Shown: positions 59,538 through 64,000 of the stretch, one piece after another | Position numbering within the stretch: the first letter of the stretch is position 1 | How the letters are laid out: each line of letters begins with the position of its first letter | DNA from: SpSt-583 sp034434015 | GTDB lineage: Bacteria; Chloroflexota; Anaerolineae; Anaerolineales; UBA6663 | Length of the DNA stretch: 64,000 nucleotides | Direction of reading: 5' to 3' | Assembly (NCBI GenBank): GCA_034434015.1 | Contig: DAOUAB010000122.1 | Span: 51,475 to 115,474 of the forward strand | Notes under the pieces: generated by a model | Seen by the model: only the letters and a program-made list of their open reading frames with translations | What the model was told of the DNA's origin: nothing | The model's database searches: none | Made by a program: the position numbers and the translations under genes

Positions 59538-60283
59538 CGCAGCTGCCGCCCGCCGTCGATGACGACGATGCTGCCGGTCACGTAGCTCGCCGCGTCGCTT
59601 GCCAGCCAGACCGCCGCCCCCGCCACGTCGTCGGGCGTGGCCAGCCGCCCCATCGGGATGTCGGCCCGCAGCCGCTCCCCGTGGCGGCTCGCAAACAGCT
59701 CATCGACGAGGTCCGTCTCCACCCAGCCCGGCGCGATCGCGTTCACCCGCACGCCCCGGTCCGCCCACTCGAGCGCCATCACCTTCGTGAGCTGGTGCAG
59801 CCCCGCCTTCGTCGCCGCGTACACCCCCTGCCGCTCGAGCGGCACAATGCCCGCCACCGAGGTAACGTTGATGATGCTCCCGCCCCGGCCGGCGGCGAAC
59901 ATCCGCTGCGCCGCCTCTACGCTCGCGAAGTAGGCCCCCCGCAGGTTCACCCGCACCACCGCGTCGAACTCCTCCGGCGTCACCTGCTCCGCGCGCTTGT
60001 AGTAGGGGCTGATGCCCGCGTTGTTCACGAGGATATCCAGCGGCCCGAGCTGCCACGCCCGCTCCACCAGCGCCGCCACCTCCGCCGGCTCGCTCACGTC
60101 GCACCGCAGCCCGATGCAGTTTGCACCCAGCGATGCCGCCGCCTCCTGCAGCGGCCCTTCGCTCCGCGCCGCGATGATCACCCGCGCCCCCGCCTCGATG
60201 AACGCCTTCGCAATGCCGTAGCCGATGCCGCGCGAGCCGCCCGTCACCAGCGCCGTCTTGCCTGCAAGGGAAAACCGTTCCAT
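59534..60283 (-). CDS. Short-chain dehydrogenase/reductase
   Basis: 249 residues. TALVTGGSRGIGYGIAKAFI is the cofactor motif, with RS two positions past the second strand favouring NADP(H). ILVNNAGISPYY is followed by the catalytic Ser in INVTSVAG and the Tyr-x3-Lys in VYAATKAG. The C terminus YVTGSIVVIDGGRQL is typical of FabG-like classical SDRs. The substrate is unknown. The ATG at 60283 is preferred over an upstream start because SDR homology starts there. Confidence 0.92.
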   Translation of the reverse strand: MERFSLAGKTALVTGGSRGIGYGIAKAFIEAGARVIIAARSEGPLQEAAASLGANCIGLRCDVSEPAEVAALVERAWQLGPLDILVNNAGISPYYKRAEQVTPEEFDAVVRVNLRGAYFASVEAAQRMFAAGRGGSIINVTSVAGIVPLERQGVYAATKAGLHQLTKVMALEWADRGVRVNAIAPGWVETDLVDELFASRHGERLRADIPMGRLATPDDVAGAAVWLASDAASYVTGSIVVIDGGRQLR

Positions 60284-60345
60284 GCGCCCCATTCTCCCTG
60301 CCGTCCGCGAACCGATCACCTTCGCCGCGCCGGGCTGGCCGCCCC

Positions 60346-60990
60346 ATGCCGTACCATTCCCCCGTGCCCATCGACCTCGCCGCCGCGACGGCCCACCTCG
60401 TCGCCGCCGACCCCGTCATGGCCGGCCTCGTCCGCGCCGTCGGCCCGCTCGAACTCCGCCCGCCCCGCCCGGGCCACTTCGAAGCGCTCTGCCGCAGCAT
60501 CATCTACCAGCAGCTTTCCGGCCGCGCCGCCGGCGCCATCTTCGAGCGCTTCCGTGCGCTCTACGGCCCCGATGACGCATTCCCGGAGCCCGCCGCTGTC
60601 CTCGCTACGCCCCCGGAGACGCTCCGCGCCGCCGGCCTCTCCCGCCAGAAGATCGCCTCGCTCCACAGCCTCGCCGCCCATTTCGTGTCCGGCGACCTCG
60701 ACGAACACGGCCTCGAGCACTGGCCCGACGAGGAGGTCATCGCCCACCTCGTCCGCGTCCGCGGCATCGGCCGCTGGACCGCCGAGATGTTCCTCATCTT
60801 CCAGCTCCAGCGGCCCGACGTGCTGCCTGTCGACGACCTCGGCATCAACCGGGCCATCATGCGGCGCTACGGCCTCCCGGCCATGCCGAAGCCGGAGCAG
60901 GTCCGCGCCATCGGCGCACCCTGGCGCCCGCACGCCACCGCTGCCTGCCTTTATCTCTGGCGCAGCGAAGACACCGCCCTCCCCGCCTGA
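60346..60990 (+). CDS. DNA-3-methyladenine glycosylase II-like (HhH-GPD)
   Basis: 214 residues. ALCRSIIYQQLSGRAAGAIFERF starts the HhH-GPD domain. The helix-hairpin-helix is LVRVRGIGRWTAEMFLIF, and the catalytic Asp lies in DVLPVDDLGINRAIMRRYG. APWRPHATAACLYLW is the typical end of AlkA-like enzymes, which excise alkylated bases. A TACCAT box at 60352-60357 lies just before a GTG at 60364, so a leaderless start at that GTG is possible. The 60284-60345 gap to the divergent SDR is short. Confidence 0.9.
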   Translation: MPYHSPVPIDLAAATAHLVAADPVMAGLVRAVGPLELRPPRPGHFEALCRSIIYQQLSGRAAGAIFERFRALYGPDDAFPEPAAVLATPPETLRAAGLSRQKIASLHSLAAHFVSGDLDEHGLEHWPDEEVIAHLVRVRGIGRWTAEMFLIFQLQRPDVLPVDDLGINRAIMRRYGLPAMPKPEQVRAIGAPWRPHATAACLYLWRSEDTALPA

Positions 60991-61002
60991 CCGGCGCCCG
61001 CG

Positions 61003-61944
61003 CTACGGCTGCCCCGGCCGGTCAGCCTGGTCCACGTCCACCTGCGTCGTCGCCGCGTTCGCCGAGATGAGCGCATCCCGGATCTGCGCGTAGAAGTCCG
61101 ACATCCCCGCCGGCGAATACGGCACGAAGATCGTGTTCGCCCGCGAGGCCGCGCCGATCTCCTTCACCGTGTCGTAATGCTGGGTCATCAGCACCAGCTG
61201 CATGATGGCCTCCGGCGTCACCCCGGCGATGCTCTGCTGGAACTGGTCCACCGAGTCCCGGAGCCCGTCGATGATCGCCCGCCGCTGGTTCGCGATGCCC
61301 TGTCCCTGGAGCGCCTTGCTCTCCGCTTCCGCCTCAGCGGCTTTCACCTTCAGGATCTTGTCCGCTTCGCCCCGCTCCAGCGCTGCCTCCCGCATCCGCT
61401 TCGCCGCGTTGATCTCGTTCATCGACTCCTTCACCTTCTTGTCCGGGTCGATGTCCGTCACGAGCGCCTGCACAATCTGGAAGCCGAACTCGCTCATTTC
61501 ACCCGAGAGCTCGTTCTTCACCGCCATCGCAATCTCGTCCTTCCGCTCAAAAACGGCGTCCAGCTCCATCTTCGGCACCCGCGCCCGGACCGTATCGAAC
61601 ACGTAGGCCGTGATTTGCACGGTCGGTTGGTCGAGCCGGTAAAACGCGTCGTACACCCGGTCCGGGATCACCCGGTACTGAACCGCCACCACTGTGTGGA
61701 CGAACACGTTGTCCAGCGTTTTCGTCTCGACCGCCACATCCAGCTGCTGCACCCGCAGGTTCACCCGGCCCGCGACCCGCTCAATGAGCGGAATCTTCAC
61801 GTTGAGCCCCGGCCCGGCAACCCGCCGGAACTTCCCGAACCGCTCCACAATCGCCGCCGTCTGCTGTTCCACCGTGAACAGCGAGCCGAAGAGCAGCACC
61901 AGCACGATGACGGCTGCGACGCCGAGGATGATGAGACCTGCCAT
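61003..61944 (-). CDS. SPFH/band-7 (stomatin-like) membrane protein
   Basis: 313 residues from the ATG at 61944. One N-terminal helix (LIILGVAAVIVLVLLFGSLF) is followed by the band-7 domain (VEQQTAAIVERFGKFRRVAGPGLNVKIPLIERV) and a coiled coil (REAALERGEADKILKVKAAEAEAESKALQGQGIANQRR). The C terminus ends the oligomerisation region. Such proteins form large membrane rings that organise microdomains. No partner NfeD protease is adjacent. Longer in-frame starts run into the divergent gap. Confidence 0.9.
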   Translation of the reverse strand: MAGLIILGVAAVIVLVLLFGSLFTVEQQTAAIVERFGKFRRVAGPGLNVKIPLIERVAGRVNLRVQQLDVAVETKTLDNVFVHTVVAVQYRVIPDRVYDAFYRLDQPTVQITAYVFDTVRARVPKMELDAVFERKDEIAMAVKNELSGEMSEFGFQIVQALVTDIDPDKKVKESMNEINAAKRMREAALERGEADKILKVKAAEAEAESKALQGQGIANQRRAIIDGLRDSVDQFQQSIAGVTPEAIMQLVLMTQHYDTVKEIGAASRANTIFVPYSPAGMSDFYAQIRDALISANAATTQVDVDQADRPGQP

Positions 61945-62263
61945 GTGACACTCCTCGCTCATGGGGCCACGGCCGTCCCCGGATTGCGCCAAGTATAGCC
62001 GTTTATCCTCTTCTCGCGTGGCAGGCGCGCTCGCACCGCCAGCCCCCGCCAAATTTGCCGACGGTTTACGAAGAATCGGGGAAATCCCGGTCGTTTCTTC
62101 CGCTCCGCTCCCGCTACGGTAGGTCCGGTGGCGTCCCCACGGAGGAGTACACACCCGGCGAAACCGCCCAGAGCGCCGGACCTCGCTGCACACGAACGAA
62201 CCACGCACCGCTGACCAGCTCCCCTGCCGACCATGCGCCCCCGCAACAGGCCGGAGGTGATAC
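61945..62263. other. 319-bp divergent gap without a gene
   Basis: It separates the divergent SPFH and CAP-domain genes. On the minus strand TATACT at 61997-61992 could be the -10 box of the SPFH gene. On the plus strand only the GGAGGTGAT ribosome binding site next to the CAP-domain start is clear. I see no conserved RNA structure or repeat. Confidence 0.4.
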
Positions 62264-63127
62264 ATGCCGCCCGCTGTCCGCCGTCAGCTGCTCCTCGCGG
62301 CTGCGCTCGCAGGAGCCCTCCTGCTCACCCTCGCTCCCCGCGCATCCCGCGCCCTCGCGAACTGCGACGTCCCCGACGCCGACCTCGACGCCGATGAGCA
62401 GGCCTTCATCCACCTCCTCAACCGGTACCGGGCGAGCCGCGGGCTCCAGCCCGTCGCCGCCGATACCGCCCTCGTCCGGGCCGCGACCTGGATGGCCATC
62501 GACCTCGCCGGCCGCTCCGGCTTCGACCACACCGACTCGCTGGGCCGCTCGCCCTGGCAGCGGATGCCCGATTGTGGCGTCGCCCGTCCCGGCGGCGAAA
62601 ACCTCGCCGCCGGCGGGCCGCTCGCCGCTCCCGCGGCCGTCCTCCAGGCCTGGCAGGGCTCCCCCGGCCACAACGCCATCATGCTCGACGGCGCGTTCAC
62701 CCTGGTTGGTGTCGCCCGCCACACCGCGCCCGGCAGCACCTATGGCGTCTACTGGGTCCTGGCGTTCGGCTACGGCACACCCGGCAGCGCGGCATCTTCG
62801 GCCGCTCCAACGCCGACGCCAGCTCCGCCTCTGCCAGCGCCGCCTCCGCCCCCGGCGCCCGCGCAGCCGGCACCCCAGCCCCTCGCCTTCGGCGCGGGCG
62901 TCGCCGCGTTTACCTGGCAGGGCCCGCATACCCCCGTCGGCGGGGTGTTCGGACCCGCCGGAAGCGCCGTCCGCGGCGTCTACGCTTACGACCCGGCAGC
63001 CGGCCGCTGGCTCCGCTGGAGCCCGCACCTTCACCCCCGCCTGAACACCCTCGACGTCCTCCAGCCCGGCACGCGCTACTGGGTCGTCGCCGCGGCCCCC
63101 TTCTCCGCCGCAATCCCGGGCCCGTGA
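62264..63127 (+). CDS. Secreted CAP-domain (SCP/PR1-like) protein
   Basis: 287 residues. Signal peptide of about 30 residues ending near SRALA. The CAP domain covers residues 40-170: AFIHLLNRYRASRGLQPVAADTALVRAATWMA, then HTDSLGRSPWQR, GGENLAAGG and WQGSPGHNAIML, with conserved His and Glu. A Pro/Ala-rich linker (TPTPAPPLPAPPPPPAPA) leads to a 90-residue C-terminal domain of unknown type. GGAGGTGAT precedes the ATG. CAP proteins bind lipids or peptides outside the cell. Confidence 0.87.
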   Translation: MPPAVRRQLLLAAALAGALLLTLAPRASRALANCDVPDADLDADEQAFIHLLNRYRASRGLQPVAADTALVRAATWMAIDLAGRSGFDHTDSLGRSPWQRMPDCGVARPGGENLAAGGPLAAPAAVLQAWQGSPGHNAIMLDGAFTLVGVARHTAPGSTYGVYWVLAFGYGTPGSAASSAAPTPTPAPPLPAPPPPPAPAQPAPQPLAFGAGVAAFTWQGPHTPVGGVFGPAGSAVRGVYAYDPAAGRWLRWSPHLHPRLNTLDVLQPGTRYWVVAAAPFSAAIPGP

Positions 63128-63216
63128 AAGAGTTCGCGAAATCGGCGCGACAGCGCGTCAGGAGGTGACGCGCGGCCGCCCGACAATCCCCGCCATCTCA
63201 CAGCGGGGTATCGCGA

Positions 63217-63946
63217 ATGGCGAAGTCACCCACTGAAAAAACTGCTCCAGGAACTCGACCAGCTCAAGGCGCGCGGCCGCATCACCGACGAAGAGTACGC
63301 CGCCCGCCGCCAGGCCATCATCTCCGGCCAGGTCCAGCTCCCGGCCGAAAAGTCCGGCGGCAGCTTCTTCAAGAAGGTCGGCATCGGCTGCGGCGCGCTC
63401 ATCGGCATCATCATCGTGATCGCCGTCGTCGGCGCAGCCGTCGGCGGCGGCTCCGACAGCAGCGACACGGGCGGCACCTCCGCCTCCTCCGGTACACCGG
63501 CCGCCGGCACCGGCAAGGGCGACGTCCGGGTACCCCTCGCGCCCGGCTCCTCCGGCGAAATCGCCCCCGACGGCAATCCTGAGAAGCGGTCGCGCGTCAC
63601 CATCGTGCAGATCAAGGACCCGGTCGTCTCAACCAACCAGTTCTCCAGGCCGAAGGCCGGCATGCGCTGGATCGGCATCGAAGTCATCCACGAAAACATC
63701 GGCACGAAGGAGGTCGGCTCCTTTGACTGGAAGCTCCGCGATACGAACGACAACGAGCACGAGCAGGACGTCATCGGACCCGTGGTCGACCTGCCCGACC
63801 TCGACCCCATCTACAGCGACCTCACCCCCGGCGGCAAGAAGCAGGGCTGGATCTACTTTCAGGTCCCGGAAGGCGCCGGCATCAAGTGGCTCCGCGCCGA
63901 CCCGAACATCTTCCTGAAGAACGACCTCTACTTCGAGGCACCCTGA
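63217..63946 (+). pseudogene. SHOCT/DUF4352 membrane lipoprotein-like gene interrupted by a frameshift in an A6 run
   Basis: From the ATG at 63217 the frame reads MAKSPTEK. After the six A residues at 63236-63241 it must shift by one base to continue as LLQELDQLKARGRITDEEYA, a clear SHOCT domain. A membrane helix (GCGALIGIIIVIAVVGAAVGGG) and a C-terminal DUF4352-like beta domain (SRVTIVQIKDPVVSTNQFSR, then MRWIGIEVIHENIG) follow. Removing one A restores a complete gene of about 242 residues. The downstream frame has no start codon of its own before residue 60. A homopolymer error in the assembly is the simplest explanation. Slippage or true decay are alternatives. Confidence 0.7.
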
Positions 63947-63969
63947 CCTCCATCCCGGGGCCGACCACG

Positions 63970-63998
63970 GCGGGGGAGCGCACACCGCGCTCCCCCGC
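63970..63998 (+). terminator. Hairpin terminator after the SHOCT/DUF4352 gene
   Basis: GCGGGGGAGCGC (63970-63981) pairs perfectly over 12 bp with GCGCTCCCCCGC (63987-63998), loop ACACC, followed by TT at the window edge. Confidence 0.75.
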
Positions 63999-64000
63999 TT

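Noticed and set aside
1..64000. CRISPR array, tRNA or rRNA genes, transposase or prophage genes
   Set aside because: No regularly spaced repeats, cloverleaf sequences, rRNA segments or integrase/transposase motifs were found on either strand.

Overview
The window is high-GC bacterial DNA with no rRNA, tRNA, CRISPR array or recognisable transposase. Gene families (DUF951, DUF2089, split DUF2229/activase pair, UPF0104 pairs, NarL-type two-component systems beside ABC-2 exporters, many C(T)PT-rich lipoproteins) and composition suggest Chloroflexota. This is inference from family content, not a phylogenetic placement.

Region by region: 1-2.4 kb, end of a Schlafen/AlbA-type ATP-binding regulator and a sensor kinase. 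2.4-7.1 kb, a DtxR-type metalloregulator divergent from an iron(III)-type ABC importer (binding lipoprotein, fused permease, ATPase). 7.1-13.3 kb, nitroreductase, glutamate racemase, membrane proteins, an FAD oxidase and a small DUF2214/cytochrome c/NmrA cluster. 13.4-18.9 kb, an ABC-2 exporter with a NarL-type kinase and response regulator. Three of these transcription units (8.88, 11.44 and 13.50 kb) share an almost identical promoter block, so they look like a local regulon. 18.9-30 kb, housekeeping genes (rplS, Nudix, LysM lipoprotein, thiolase), TlpA thioredoxin with two UPF0104 flippase-like proteins, and a DUF2229 protein with its BadF-type activase.

29.7-40.9 kb holds thirteen genes on one strand that look like one envelope-stress/efflux locus. 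A DUF2089 zinc-ribbon regulator, three paralogous SHOCT-like proteins and a DUF4097 (YvlB/LiaX-like) protein all carry the same short helical motif. They are interleaved with a GNAT enzyme, a two-permease ABC-2 exporter, two MFS exporters and a YvlD-like membrane protein. A near-perfect 31-bp palindrome sits on the promoter of the regulator. I regard this as the best candidate for an undescribed system.

41-55 kb carries DUF4126, DUF951, a site-2 protease, a dehydrogenase, a methyltransferase, an acyltransferase, two small zinc-ribbon proteins, an ornithine cyclodeaminase homologue, an MFS transporter, a LysR/phosphodiesterase-CapA fusion/DUF711 operon and a sigma-70 factor. 55.4-64 kb begins with dnaK. 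Inside dnaK (about 55.95-55.98 kb) leucine codon choice flips abruptly from CTG to CTC, and everything downstream shows a strong strand-dependent third-position bias that is absent upstream. The last 8 kb (NHL protein, inositol monophosphatase, SDR, AlkA-like glycosylase, band-7 protein, CAP-domain protein, SHOCT/DUF4352 protein) therefore probably comes from a different genome, most simply through an assembly join in a conserved gene, otherwise through recombination.
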